Shown here one piece after another: positions 16,427 through 25,554 of a stretch of 64,000 bases of DNA. The notes below the pieces were generated by a model. That model ran no database searches, was not told where the DNA came from, and saw only the letters and a list, made by a program, of their open reading frames with translations. Positions within the stretch are counted from its first letter, which is position 1. Each line of letters starts with the position of its first letter. The position numbers and the translations under genes were made by a program. Source of the DNA: Bacteroidales bacterium (GTDB lineage Bacteria; Bacteroidota; Bacteroidia; Bacteroidales; Lentimicrobiaceae); assembly GCA_016709025.1 (NCBI GenBank), contig JADJEQ010000003.1, positions 62,001 through 126,000 of the forward strand, given 5' to 3'.

Positions 16427-19381
16427 TTATATATACCTTGAAATTATTTCAAGCAGAATTTCTTTCTTTATCGGTTTGGCAATATAATCGTCGCAACCGG
16501 CCTCCAGGCTTTTTTCCCTCTCCCCCATCATGGCAAAAGCCGTCTGAGCAATAATGGGCAGATCAGGCCTGATTATTTTTATCTCCCTGGTTGCGGTATA
16601 GCCATCCATAACAGGAAGTTCTATATCCATCAGGACCAGATTAACGGAGGGGTCTTTCTTACATATATCAATCGCAACAAGTCCGTCACCAGCACGTAAA
16701 ATATTGCCATTTAACTTTTCAAGTAAAGAACTGATATAGAAATAATTGGTATCAACATCTTCGACCACCAGGATATTTTTACCGCTCAGATCCAGTTGTT
16801 GGGCAGGTGAAACTTCAATTTCAAACAGTGTTTCAGATCGATGATTTCCAACCTTCAATGGGATGGAGAACCAGAAAGTCGAACCTTCTCCCGGAAAGGA
16901 ATCGAGCCACATGGTTCCACCAAGCAATTCTACCAGGTTTTTTGAAATTGTCAGACCAAGGCCGGTCCCGGTAATGTTTCGTGCTGCCACTTCTTTTACC
17001 TGACCAAACCGTTCAAAAATCAGCTTTTGCTGATCAACCGGGATACCAATGCCGGAATCGCGGATATAAAACTCAATTTTGTTTCCTCTTACACGATATC
17101 CCAATTCAATAAAACCTTCATCGGTGAACTTAATGGCATTCCCAACAAGATTGGTTATGATCTGTCTGAGTCTGACAGGATCAGTATAAACAGCGAAATC
17201 AGGTTCAGATTTTCCAGTTTGCATGTAGAAAGTCAGGTGATCTTTGCGTAACCGGGTAAGTTCCTTATTAAAGAATCCCTCCAGATCAGCAAACAATTCA
17301 TTAAGATAACAGTCAGAATAAAGGATTCTTAACTGACCTGCTTCAATTTTCGAAATATCAATGATATCGTTGATCAATCTTAACAGGTTATCACCGCTCT
17401 TAATGATTACATCCAGAAAGCGGTCTTTCTCTTCAATATTCAACTCCGGATCCTGAAGCATTTCAGCAAATCCGAGAATGGCGTTCATCGGTGTTCTGAT
17501 CTCATGCGACATATTGGAAAGAAACAGGCTTTTTAAACGGTCAGAATCCTCAGCTTTTTCAAGTGCAATTTGAAGTGATTCTTCTGCTTTAAGGCGATAT
17601 GCTGCAAGAGCAAACATGTTAATAAACCGTTGAACCAGAAGAACTGTTTCTTCGGAAAAGTCATGATCAGAGTTACCCAAAAGAATGATTCCGGCATACT
17701 GGTTGTTGATAAAAGCCGGTACACTCATTAAACGATTCAGCGTATAATCACCGGGAGCAACGCAGGGGATTGCTAGTTTAATTTCTGATCCGTTGTCGAC
17801 GGTTGGTTTATGTTCAGTCAACAAAGAATATAGTAAATCCCCCGGTTTACCCTCATTTTTTTCACGCCTTTTAATGCGTTTTGAAAATTCATTGTCATCA
17901 TTCTCATTAAAACAGTAAAAATAAGAGCCCTCTTCTTCAGTGGATGGGGAAATAATCAATGAAAATAAACTACCAGTCAACTGGCGACAATATGATTGAA
18001 CCAGATAGGCAACCCTGGCAGGTTTTATTGACTCACTCAGCAATTCGAGACCAATCGTAGCAATGCCCTGATTTACAGCCAGTTCCTTTTTAAGCCGGAG
18101 CTCAGCTTTTTTACCGTCGGTGATATCGGTAAGCAGTCCTTCAATTCTAACAAGCTTATCAAACTTATCATAAACACCCCGTCCCTGCTCAAGAACCCAC
18201 CTTAAAATTCCATTTTTGGCAACAATCCTGTATTCAACTCTGTATATCCGGTGCGATTTTATTGCATTCTGAACTTTATCCCAAACCTTTTTACGATCTT
18301 CTTCCAGGATAAGGTCGCCAAAATGCACTTTCTTGTTGTTGATCAATTCCGTAGCGCTGTATCCTGTTAGTTTTTTACATCCGGGACTAACATACTCCAT
18401 AGTCCAATTGGCTTCATTCAGACACCTGAAAGCCATTCCGGGCAAATTATTCATCAGGTTGTCGAGAATAGCCTGATAATCAAACAATGCATTTTCGTTT
18501 TGTTTCCGTTCTGTAATATCAAGTGAGTACTGGATAACAAATTCCAGGTTGCCTTTGTTATTAAATACAGGATAACCGTAAACTTCATGAATAAGTTTTT
18601 CACCTGATGTGGTAACAAATTCATGTTCAACCCTGATCGGAGACGTTGATTTATTAACCATTCTCAATGCACAGGAATAAGGATCACCACTGCAATTATC
18701 AAGTTTCTTATTCATGAAACAATGAACTGAAGCAAGTGAGGATTCAAACCTGATGGCCGCTTCATTTTTCAGTAACGCCTTATTGGTGTGGGCTTCAACG
18801 ACATAAAACGGGTGAGGTAAAGAATCAATAATTGTTCTGAGAAAACTATTCTCGGAATCAAAAGCTGAGGCTGCCATAGCTCCATGAAAAAGTATAGTCT
18901 TTTCATTTTTTACTGAAGATGAACCTGGGTCAAAAACCGATGGATCAATTTCAATGCTGCTTATAGATTCAATTTGAAGCAGATATAATAATCCTGATTG
19001 TAAACTGAAAGGTGTGATAACGATTCTATAATTCTGTCCTGAAAAAAGTAATTGAGCAAATATATGAACCTGGTCAGGTGAATCTGGAATCAAGTTTCGT
19101 AAAGCATCTTCAGTATCAACGGATCTGAATTTTAAAACAGTAAGAACAGATTTATTTTTCAGTTCACCGAAAGGCATACCCAATAGCTTTTCTACGGCCG
19201 GATTGAGACCAACAATGAAAAACTGAGTATCAATCAGGATGCTTGGCTGAGGAAGTATTGCAAAAAACCTTTGAAACATATGATCAGAAAGATCAATATA
19301 TAACGCGGATTCCTTTACCCCCCCATTACTGATCTTAGGTGAATTTAGCAAACTTATGTCGGTTTTCTTTTTCCTGGTCAT
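16427..19381 (-). CDS. Hybrid sensor histidine kinase (PAS x3, HisKA, HATPase, REC)
   Basis: A 984-residue soluble hybrid kinase with no membrane segment. Order: a first PAS-like region (~35-150), a second PAS (~175-295) and a third with PAC end (~300-430), a GAF-like region (~435-600), HisKA with phospho-acceptor His626 in MSHEIRTPMN, HATPase with NLVGNAIKF, RDSGIGIP and TGTGLGL, and a receiver domain with phospho-acceptor Asp919 in LVLMDIELPVMDG. Catalytic motifs are intact. It follows the other kinase by about 130 nt on the same strand and is the last gene of the CheB-CheR/kinase group. It converges with dnaE, 10 nt away, without a visible terminator. The stimulus is unknown. Confidence 0.93.
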   Translation of the reverse strand: MTRKKKTDISLLNSPKISNGGVKESALYIDLSDHMFQRFFAILPQPSILIDTQFFIVGLNPAVEKLLGMPFGELKNKSVLTVLKFRSVDTEDALRNLIPDSPDQVHIFAQLLFSGQNYRIVITPFSLQSGLLYLLQIESISSIEIDPSVFDPGSSSVKNEKTILFHGAMAASAFDSENSFLRTIIDSLPHPFYVVEAHTNKALLKNEAAIRFESSLASVHCFMNKKLDNCSGDPYSCALRMVNKSTSPIRVEHEFVTTSGEKLIHEVYGYPVFNNKGNLEFVIQYSLDITERKQNENALFDYQAILDNLMNNLPGMAFRCLNEANWTMEYVSPGCKKLTGYSATELINNKKVHFGDLILEEDRKKVWDKVQNAIKSHRIYRVEYRIVAKNGILRWVLEQGRGVYDKFDKLVRIEGLLTDITDGKKAELRLKKELAVNQGIATIGLELLSESIKPARVAYLVQSYCRQLTGSLFSLIISPSTEEEGSYFYCFNENDDNEFSKRIKRREKNEGKPGDLLYSLLTEHKPTVDNGSEIKLAIPCVAPGDYTLNRLMSVPAFINNQYAGIILLGNSDHDFSEETVLLVQRFINMFALAAYRLKAEESLQIALEKAEDSDRLKSLFLSNMSHEIRTPMNAILGFAEMLQDPELNIEEKDRFLDVIIKSGDNLLRLINDIIDISKIEAGQLRILYSDCYLNELFADLEGFFNKELTRLRKDHLTFYMQTGKSEPDFAVYTDPVRLRQIITNLVGNAIKFTDEGFIELGYRVRGNKIEFYIRDSGIGIPVDQQKLIFERFGQVKEVAARNITGTGLGLTISKNLVELLGGTMWLDSFPGEGSTFWFSIPLKVGNHRSETLFEIEVSPAQQLDLSGKNILVVEDVDTNYFYISSLLEKLNGNILRAGDGLVAIDICKKDPSVNLVLMDIELPVMDGYTATREIKIIRPDLPIIAQTAFAMMGEREKSLEAGCDDYIAKPIKKEILLEIISRYI

Positions 19382-19510
19382 GCGTAACGGAGAATTGGCA
19401 AAATATCTAACCTATATAAGTAAAATTAAATCATCCATTAGTCTATAAGACGAATAAACAGATGACACTAATAATTGTTTTGCACTGATTGGCAGCTCCA
19501 GTTGCATATT

Positions 19511-22030
19511 TCAGTTCCTTTGCCCTTGTTTTTCAGCCCCATCCAGCAATATAGCCATCTTCCTCAACAACTCTTTCGGATTGATGGGCTTGGAAACAAA
19601 GTCATCGAAACCTGAATGAATCGCCCTATCCCTGTCCTCAACTGATGCAAATGCAGTCTGAGCGATTACCGGAACCAAGGGATTGATCTCCTTGATCTTT
19701 TCTGTTGCTTCAAACCCATCCATCACCGGTAACTGAATGTCCATCAGTACAAGATCAATATCCTGAGAATTTTTAAAAATTTCAACTGCCTGTGCACCAT
19801 CACCGGCAAAAGTAAGTTCGATTTTGCTCTTTGATAAAAGGGTTTTGAGGTAAATGGTGTTGGGCACTTTGTCTTCAACAATCAATACCTTCTTCCCTTC
19901 AAAGTTAAATACTTCAGACTTTGACGATGACAAAGCATTATTTGATTTCGGTGATATTGATTTGATCATCGGGAGGTTAATGTAGAATTCAGAGCCCTTG
20001 CCCATTTGAGATTTTACGCCAACATAACCACCGGATGTTTCTACAATCCGTTTAACAATGGCAAGGCCTAAACCTGCTCCTCCAAATTTTCGGGTAAAAG
20101 GATCTTCAAGCTGGCGAAAGGATTCAAAAATAATTGAAGTTTTGTCTTCAGGAATCCCTATTCCGGAATCCTTGATGTAAAACATAATCATCGGATCACC
20201 GTTCAGTTTATCTTGCGAAAGCACAGCACCCAGTTCAATTGAGCCATTCGCTGTAAATTTTACTGCATTGTTGATCAGGTTGATTAGCACCTGCCTTAAT
20301 CGGAGACGGTCAACAACAATGGTGCTGATGTGACGGGGATCCGGGAGTACGAGCCTTGGAGTTATATCGGTGTGCTTTAATTTCAAACGAAGGTCGCTTA
20401 CCAGGTATAGATAAATCTCATTTAAAAACTCCGAAAGATCAATTGGTTGTGGATTAAGTACAAGAGAGGTGCTTTCAAGTTTTGACAGATCGATGATATC
20501 GTTGATGAGATTGAGTAATACCTCACCATTGGATGCGATCATTTCGAAATACTCCTTTCTTTCTTCTTCGCTGGTTTCGTATTCCTGCATCAGGCTGACA
20601 AAACCAAGGATTGCATTCATCGGAGTCCGGATCTCGTGTGATACATTTGCCAGAAAAGCTGTTTTAAGCTTCTCTGATTCTTCAGCTTTGTCCTTGGCTT
20701 TTAATAATCTGAACTGGTTAAGCTTGTGTTCGGTAAAATCACGAATCACTGCGACCATCATCAACCTGCCTTCGAAAATAAAAGATGACAAGGAAAGCTC
20801 GAGAGGAAAGGTTGCCCCGTCAATCTTCAGGCCAATCAATTCATAATTCTGTTTAATTGAAGGTTTGGCCGGATTTACAGCCTGTTTGCGAAGGGCATAC
20901 TTTAGTTTTTCACTATTTTCATCACTTGTAAATAAATCCATCAGGTTGAGCGCCTGAGCCTGATCGGTGTTGTAGCCAAATAGTTTTTTCAGGGCATCAT
21001 TTGAGTAATCTATCGTACCATCTTGTCTCACCAGCAAAATTCCATCGTTGGCGTTGGAGGCTATCATCTCAAATTTAAGCTGAGCCTCACTCAAGGCTTT
21101 CTCAGTATCCAATTGCCGGGTAATGTCAAGTGCAGCATAGGTTATCCCTTTTGCCAGGTTTCCGGTTTCAATAGGTGCGGAACTGATCAGCACATCGATA
21201 AGAGAGCCATTTTTATGCCTGAATTTGCTAACCATCAATCCAATACCCTTATCATCCGGTATAGGATACAATTCTGGTCCGGTTTGAACCCTATCGTTAT
21301 CAACCGGGAGCAAAAAACTGGTGCTTTTACCAATCAGTTCATGCTGAGAATAGTCAAGCATCGAACACATCCGGTCATTAACCATTACAATTTCCTGGTT
21401 AGCTGCCACCCATATTCCGGCAGGTGAAGCCTGAAACAAGCTGCTCAGCTTCTTTTCGTTATCCTTTAATTCGTTCTGAACCCTGGTTCTCGTGGTGATG
21501 TCAATAAAGGCTGATTTTACACCTTTTCCGGAATCGTCGAGGGAACTAATGAATTGAAGATAAATCAGGTTTGAACTGCCGTTCATCAAAGGATTTTTCA
21601 AACAAAGTTCAGAAGTTACTTTTTCATTTGATTCTTTCACACTACGCGAATGAAAATAATAGGTGTCCTGATAATCGGGATGTATAAATCTGATTATCGG
21701 CTGACCAATGATCTGATATCGCTCCAATCCAAGCAACTCAGCTCCTGTCAGGTTAATTTCCCTGATATAATCATTTTCATCTGTAGTCAGATATCCAATG
21801 GGAGCAAAATCAAACAGTGAAGTGTATCTCGAAGTGGATCGCTCAAGATCAGAATAGATCCGCTGCATTTCTTCATTCTGAGTTTCCAGTTCAATTTGGT
21901 AAATCTGAAGCTCTTCGATCAGGCGCTCAATATTTCCCGGATCATAAGCCTCAAATCCTGGCATTTGCCTTTGCCTGAGCATTCTTTCAGCCTTATCCCG
22001 AAGACTTCTGCTTTTCTCACTTGTGGGCAT
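19511..22030 (-). CDS. Hybrid sensor histidine kinase (PAS x3, HisKA, HATPase, REC)
   Basis: An 839-residue cytoplasmic hybrid kinase. An N-terminal coiled region (IERLIEELQIYQIELETQNEE) resembles the linker typical of kinases encoded beside CheB-CheR fusions. Three PAS domains follow (~65-185, 190-310, 315-435), then HisKA with His465 in VSHEIRTPMN, HATPase with NLINNAVKF, DSGIGIP and GGAGLGL, and a receiver with Asp764 in LVLMDIQLPVMDG. It starts 5 nt after the CheR-PAS stop, so the two are almost certainly co-transcribed and probably act in one pathway. No DNA-binding output domain is present. Confidence 0.93.
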   Translation of the reverse strand: MPTSEKSRSLRDKAERMLRQRQMPGFEAYDPGNIERLIEELQIYQIELETQNEEMQRIYSDLERSTSRYTSLFDFAPIGYLTTDENDYIREINLTGAELLGLERYQIIGQPIIRFIHPDYQDTYYFHSRSVKESNEKVTSELCLKNPLMNGSSNLIYLQFISSLDDSGKGVKSAFIDITTRTRVQNELKDNEKKLSSLFQASPAGIWVAANQEIVMVNDRMCSMLDYSQHELIGKSTSFLLPVDNDRVQTGPELYPIPDDKGIGLMVSKFRHKNGSLIDVLISSAPIETGNLAKGITYAALDITRQLDTEKALSEAQLKFEMIASNANDGILLVRQDGTIDYSNDALKKLFGYNTDQAQALNLMDLFTSDENSEKLKYALRKQAVNPAKPSIKQNYELIGLKIDGATFPLELSLSSFIFEGRLMMVAVIRDFTEHKLNQFRLLKAKDKAEESEKLKTAFLANVSHEIRTPMNAILGFVSLMQEYETSEEERKEYFEMIASNGEVLLNLINDIIDLSKLESTSLVLNPQPIDLSEFLNEIYLYLVSDLRLKLKHTDITPRLVLPDPRHISTIVVDRLRLRQVLINLINNAVKFTANGSIELGAVLSQDKLNGDPMIMFYIKDSGIGIPEDKTSIIFESFRQLEDPFTRKFGGAGLGLAIVKRIVETSGGYVGVKSQMGKGSEFYINLPMIKSISPKSNNALSSSKSEVFNFEGKKVLIVEDKVPNTIYLKTLLSKSKIELTFAGDGAQAVEIFKNSQDIDLVLMDIQLPVMDGFEATEKIKEINPLVPVIAQTAFASVEDRDRAIHSGFDDFVSKPINPKELLRKMAILLDGAEKQGQRN

Positions 22031-22035
22031 ATCAG

Positions 22036-24612
22036 TTATATTTTTTTATCTTTTTTCTTCTGACAATCAGATGTAACATCTGTGAACATAAATACCAGTC
22101 CGGCTATTTCCGATTGCATATCGTAAATCGGGACACCTTTCAGGCTCAGGAACTTGTCGTAGCCCAAACGTGATTTATATCTTAATGATCCATGGTAACC
22201 ATCGCGGGGATCCGCCAGTATTTCCTTCATTGGCATCCTCAGAATTCCCCTGTTTAATCCCCTACCTTCTTTGTTCACCCATTTGATTGAGTCAAAATGC
22301 TTTCCTACAATTTCTACAACATCAAGTTCAAGCAAATCTCCCATGGGTTTGTTTGCATAACTGATCAATCCCTCAAGGTTAACGATCATCTGTCCGATTG
22401 GGCTGATATCCAATGAACGCAAAAGCAAATCTCGCTCCGAGCGTATACGTTCTTCCAACCGCTTCCTTTCTGTTATGTCTATTAGTGTAAGAACAACACC
22501 ATCCACCGCATTTTCTATTGTTCTGTAGGTCAACATTCTCATCAGATACCAGTTTCCGGATTTATCCTGAACTTCAATTTCTTTAGGGATCAGGTTAATC
22601 AGGATTTTTTCAATATCCGACTGAAATTCGTCATAAATCAGGTTATTTGAAATATGAAAAACAGGCCGCCCCAAATCCATCTCCATCACATTGATTGTTT
22701 TTACAATCGCCGGTGTATATCTTCTTATCCTTAAAAACTTATCCAGAAAGATGGTTCCGATGTTCGTGTTCTTCAGAAGATTGTTCATATCGTTCGAAAG
22801 CTGTGTAAGCTCCTCGATTTTATTTTGGTACTCTGAGTTGACTGTGTACAACTCTTCGTTTACCGACTGAAGTTCTTCATTGGTACTTTGGAGCTCTTCG
22901 TTGGAGGCGATCAGCTCCTCATTGGTTGACTGCAATTCCTCATTCGATGTTTCCAATTCTTCTATTGTAGCCTGCAGGTTCTCTCTTGTAAACTGCAATT
23001 CGCGCTCCAACTCGCTGAATCGCTCATTGTAGTGGCTCTTTAGATCGAAATTATCAACCCTGAGCGATTGTGTTTCATCAGGTTGTTTTTCAATAAAGGT
23101 AACCAGGTAAAAGACATTCTTGCTCTTCCCATCTTCAATGTATCTGCAGCCCAGATCAATATAACTTAGTTTACCATCCAGATTAACCTGCACCTCCCTG
23201 AAGGTCAACTCTTTCTTTTCCTTTGTTACCTTATGCAATAAGCTACTGAGTACGACTGTGATCTCAGAATTTACCATTTTAATAATGTTCAGGTTGGCCT
23301 TACCCTGAGGAATTCTCAGAAACCTGTTAACATCTTTAAAGACATGGATCATTTCAAACTTATTGTCGAGCAAAACGCCGGGTGGGAGAAAGCCAGCCAC
23401 GATTTCCTGGTACACACTTTCAACCCTGAAACTGTCGTTGAAGTCAATGGCGGGAATTTCGGTCCTGTTTTTAAACCGGGTATCTCTCAATGAAGATATG
23501 GTAGAATGAAAGGTATATTGAGCTGGCAAACGATAGCCTTGTTTTATCCGGTAAATCTTCCATTTTGAACTTATGGTTGAATAGCCCTCAGCTATGTCTC
23601 CCAGGGTTTCACTGCTTCCCAGAAAAAGATGGCCTGACTGTATAAGTGCATAATAAAACATGGCCATAATCCGGCGCTGCATGGCTGCATTCAGGTATAT
23701 CAGCATATTGCGGCAAACTACCAGATCAAGTTTGGTAAATGGAGGGTCTTTCAGGATATTGTGAGATGCAAAAATCACCATCCGGCGAATCCGTTCATGC
23801 ACTATATAACTATTCTCCCTTTTTACAAAATAGCTCTTCAAACGCTCCGGCAAAACATCGGAAATAATACTTTCCGGATAAATTCCTGTGCTGGCATATT
23901 CAATCGACTCGCTGTCAAGGTCAGTTGCAAATACCTTTACATCGTGATCGATTTTATTTTCATCCATGTATTCCCTGAAAAGAATAGCCAGTGAATAGGC
24001 TTCCTCGCCGGTTGAACAACCAACACTCCATACCCTGATTGGTCCACCACTTTGTTTTGACTTAAATATTTCAGGAATTATCTTTTCGCGCATTAAATTG
24101 AATGCTTCCTGATCGCGAAAGAATTGTGTAACCCCGATCAGTAATTCTTTATAAAGTATCCTCGCTTCATTGGGAGATTGCCCCAGGTAAGAAATGTAGT
24201 TCTCTATTTTACTTATCTGATTTATGCTGATGCGTTTCTCAAGGCGACGAATAATGGTGGCTGGTTTATAAAATGAAAAATCAACTCCTACTTTCTCTCT
24301 CACAATTTTCAAAATCTTGGCAAGAATGTCCTCATCTTTCGAAATGATGGTGTCAATCCGGCCGACAGTATTGATGTAGGGATGTTTTACATATTTAACA
24401 AGTTCCTCAGGCATCTTATCAGGAGGAAGTATATAGTCAACCAATCCGGTTGCAATTGAACTCCTCGGCATTCCGTCAAATTTTGCACTCTGGTCATCCT
24501 GAACCATAACCATTCCACCGGCTTCTTTAATGGCCCTTATTCCAAGGGTTCCATCTGATCCGGTTCCGGAAAGAATAATCCCGATGGAATCTTTGCCTTT
24601 GTCCTGAGCCAA
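22036..24612 (-). CDS. CheB (C-terminal half)-CheR-coiled coil-PAS protein, downstream part of a frameshifted gene
   Basis: The frame is open up to about 24704 and lacks its own convincing start; the TTG at 24612 lies inside the CheB domain. It encodes the end of CheB with the catalytic aspartate in GTGSDGTLGI, a full CheR methyltransferase (KPATIIRRLEKRI; SAM-binding VWSVGCSTGEEAYSLA; CRNMLIYL), a long coiled coil of repeated SNEELQSTNEEL units, and two PAS domains (one with a complete PAC end ITERKRLEE). Joined to the piece at 24696-25061 the protein would be 1008 residues, a usual size for CheB-CheR-PAS proteins, which precede PAS kinases in many bacteria. The break is a -1 shift at an A7 run. 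Confidence 0.85.
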   Translation of the reverse strand: MAQDKGKDSIGIILSGTGSDGTLGIRAIKEAGGMVMVQDDQSAKFDGMPRSSIATGLVDYILPPDKMPEELVKYVKHPYINTVGRIDTIISKDEDILAKILKIVREKVGVDFSFYKPATIIRRLEKRISINQISKIENYISYLGQSPNEARILYKELLIGVTQFFRDQEAFNLMREKIIPEIFKSKQSGGPIRVWSVGCSTGEEAYSLAILFREYMDENKIDHDVKVFATDLDSESIEYASTGIYPESIISDVLPERLKSYFVKRENSYIVHERIRRMVIFASHNILKDPPFTKLDLVVCRNMLIYLNAAMQRRIMAMFYYALIQSGHLFLGSSETLGDIAEGYSTISSKWKIYRIKQGYRLPAQYTFHSTISSLRDTRFKNRTEIPAIDFNDSFRVESVYQEIVAGFLPPGVLLDNKFEMIHVFKDVNRFLRIPQGKANLNIIKMVNSEITVVLSSLLHKVTKEKKELTFREVQVNLDGKLSYIDLGCRYIEDGKSKNVFYLVTFIEKQPDETQSLRVDNFDLKSHYNERFSELERELQFTRENLQATIEELETSNEELQSTNEELIASNEELQSTNEELQSVNEELYTVNSEYQNKIEELTQLSNDMNNLLKNTNIGTIFLDKFLRIRRYTPAIVKTINVMEMDLGRPVFHISNNLIYDEFQSDIEKILINLIPKEIEVQDKSGNWYLMRMLTYRTIENAVDGVVLTLIDITERKRLEERIRSERDLLLRSLDISPIGQMIVNLEGLISYANKPMGDLLELDVVEIVGKHFDSIKWVNKEGRGLNRGILRMPMKEILADPRDGYHGSLRYKSRLGYDKFLSLKGVPIYDMQSEIAGLVFMFTDVTSDCQKKKDKKI

Positions 24613-24695
24613 CGAACGGAGGAATATGTCGATCGGGAGATTGAGTCCACGGTTGTTGTCCTGCTCGGTTAAAAAGAGCTTTCCATGAAAAATAG

Positions 24696-25061
24696 TCAGA
24701 TTTTTTTGGGTGGAATCAGGTAAATAGAATTTGGATCAACCACCATTCCTTCTTCCGCCTTGAAAATTTCCATCGTAGTGTACCTCGAGAGCAATTCACT
24801 CATCAGACTCTTATAGTCAGGTGATAAATGCTGGATAACGATAAAAGCCATTCCACTGTCAACGGGCATATTCCTGAAAAACACTTCAAGGGCTTCGAGC
24901 CCGCCGGCCGAAGCACCAATGCCTACACACATTAACCGGTTTTCTTTTACTTCAGTAAGATCGGCCAGAATAACTTTCTCTGACTTTTTATCGGTCACAG
25001 AGGTATTAGATTTGGTGCGTTTCACCTTAGTTGATGGAGTTTTTATGCTTCCTTTTACCAT
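24696..25061 (-). CDS. CheB methylesterase N-terminal half, upstream part of a frameshifted CheB-CheR-PAS gene
   Basis: A 121-residue piece with a lysine-rich start followed by the CheB catalytic fold: GIGASAGGLEAL with nucleophile Ser51, and IQHLSPDYKS with His78. It stops at a TGA just after YLIPPKK. If one base is re-read at the A7 run (T7 at 24701-24707 on the plus strand) the protein continues with NLTIFHGKLFL into the CheB half of the next frame, exactly where family members continue. Alone it lacks the catalytic aspartate and would be inactive. It may be a true mutation, a sequencing indel, or programmed -1 slippage on AAAAAAA. Confidence 0.8.
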   Translation of the reverse strand: MVKGSIKTPSTKVKRTKSNTSVTDKKSEKVILADLTEVKENRLMCVGIGASAGGLEALEVFFRNMPVDSGMAFIVIQHLSPDYKSLMSELLSRYTTMEIFKAEEGMVVDPNSIYLIPPKKI

Positions 25062-25302
25062 ATTTGCGATGTTTTCTATAGGAAAAATAAATTTTCATTG
25101 ATGCTGGTTCGAGCTATTAACAACAGAAAGCATCAAAAAGATTAACGATTTGTGATAATATTCATATTTTATCTATTAAATATATTCACTACTTGAATTC
25201 CGAATAATTGAACAAAAAGAGAGTATGTTCATAATTAAGCGGTTTCGAAAAAATAATTGAACTAACAAACCGAATAATTAAATAGTTTTGCAACTAAAAT
25301 TA
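25062..25302. other. Divergent spacer upstream of the FMN riboswitch
   Basis: A+T-rich intergenic DNA between the CheB gene (-) and the riboswitch (+). The only element I can support is the -7 box at 25283-25290. Promoters for the minus-strand sensory operon must also lie here but no clear TAnnTTTG box was found for it. Confidence 0.4.
25283..25290 (+). promoter_or_regulatory. -7 box for the riboswitch-TonB receptor transcript
   Basis: TAGTTTTG matches TAnnTTTG and ends 13 nt before the first base of the riboswitch P1 helix. A TTG lies 23 nt upstream (25257-25259). Confidence 0.55.
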
Positions 25303-25427
25303 ATTCTTCAGGGCAGGGCGAAATTCCCGACCGGCGGTATAGTCCGCGACTCGAACGGCAACGATTGCTGCAAGACTGAACCGGTTTAATTCCGGTACCG
25401 ACAGTAAAGTCTGGATGGAAGAAGAAT
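25303..25427 (+). ncRNA. FMN riboswitch (RFN element)
   Basis: Conserved RFN blocks occur in the right order: AGGGCAGGGCGAAATTCCC, ACCGGCGGTATAGTCCGCGA, a variable hairpin, the CCGGTTTAATTCCGG hairpin, then ACCGACAGTAAAGTCTGGATG and GAAGAAGAAT. The closing P1 helix is ATTCTTC (25303-25309) with GAAGAAT (25421-25427). It binds flavin mononucleotide and lowers expression of the downstream gene in known cases. Here that gene is a TonB-dependent receptor, 127 nt further on. Confidence 0.95.
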
Positions 25428-25483
25428 CTACATATCGCCATGCGGTGGCTTTGGCCCTGTTTTGGTGAATTGTGATTTGTCCT

Positions 25484-25548
25484 GCCCCGGAGAAAACATT
25501 ACCGGGGCTTGTTGTTCCCGGAATAAAGTTCTAATCCTCAATCCGGGA
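25484..25548 (+). promoter_or_regulatory. Candidate riboswitch expression platform
   Basis: Two strong hairpins can form between the aptamer and the start codon: GCCCCGG (25484-25490)/CCGGGGC (25502-25508), and TCCCGGA (25516-25522)/TCCGGGA (25542-25548). The second ends 6 nt before the ATG and would hide the ribosome entry region. CCGGG at 25502-25506 can alternatively pair with CCCGG at 25517-25521, so the structures compete. Neither is followed by a clean U run, favouring control of translation. Confidence 0.5.
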
Positions 25549-25554
25549 CAATAA

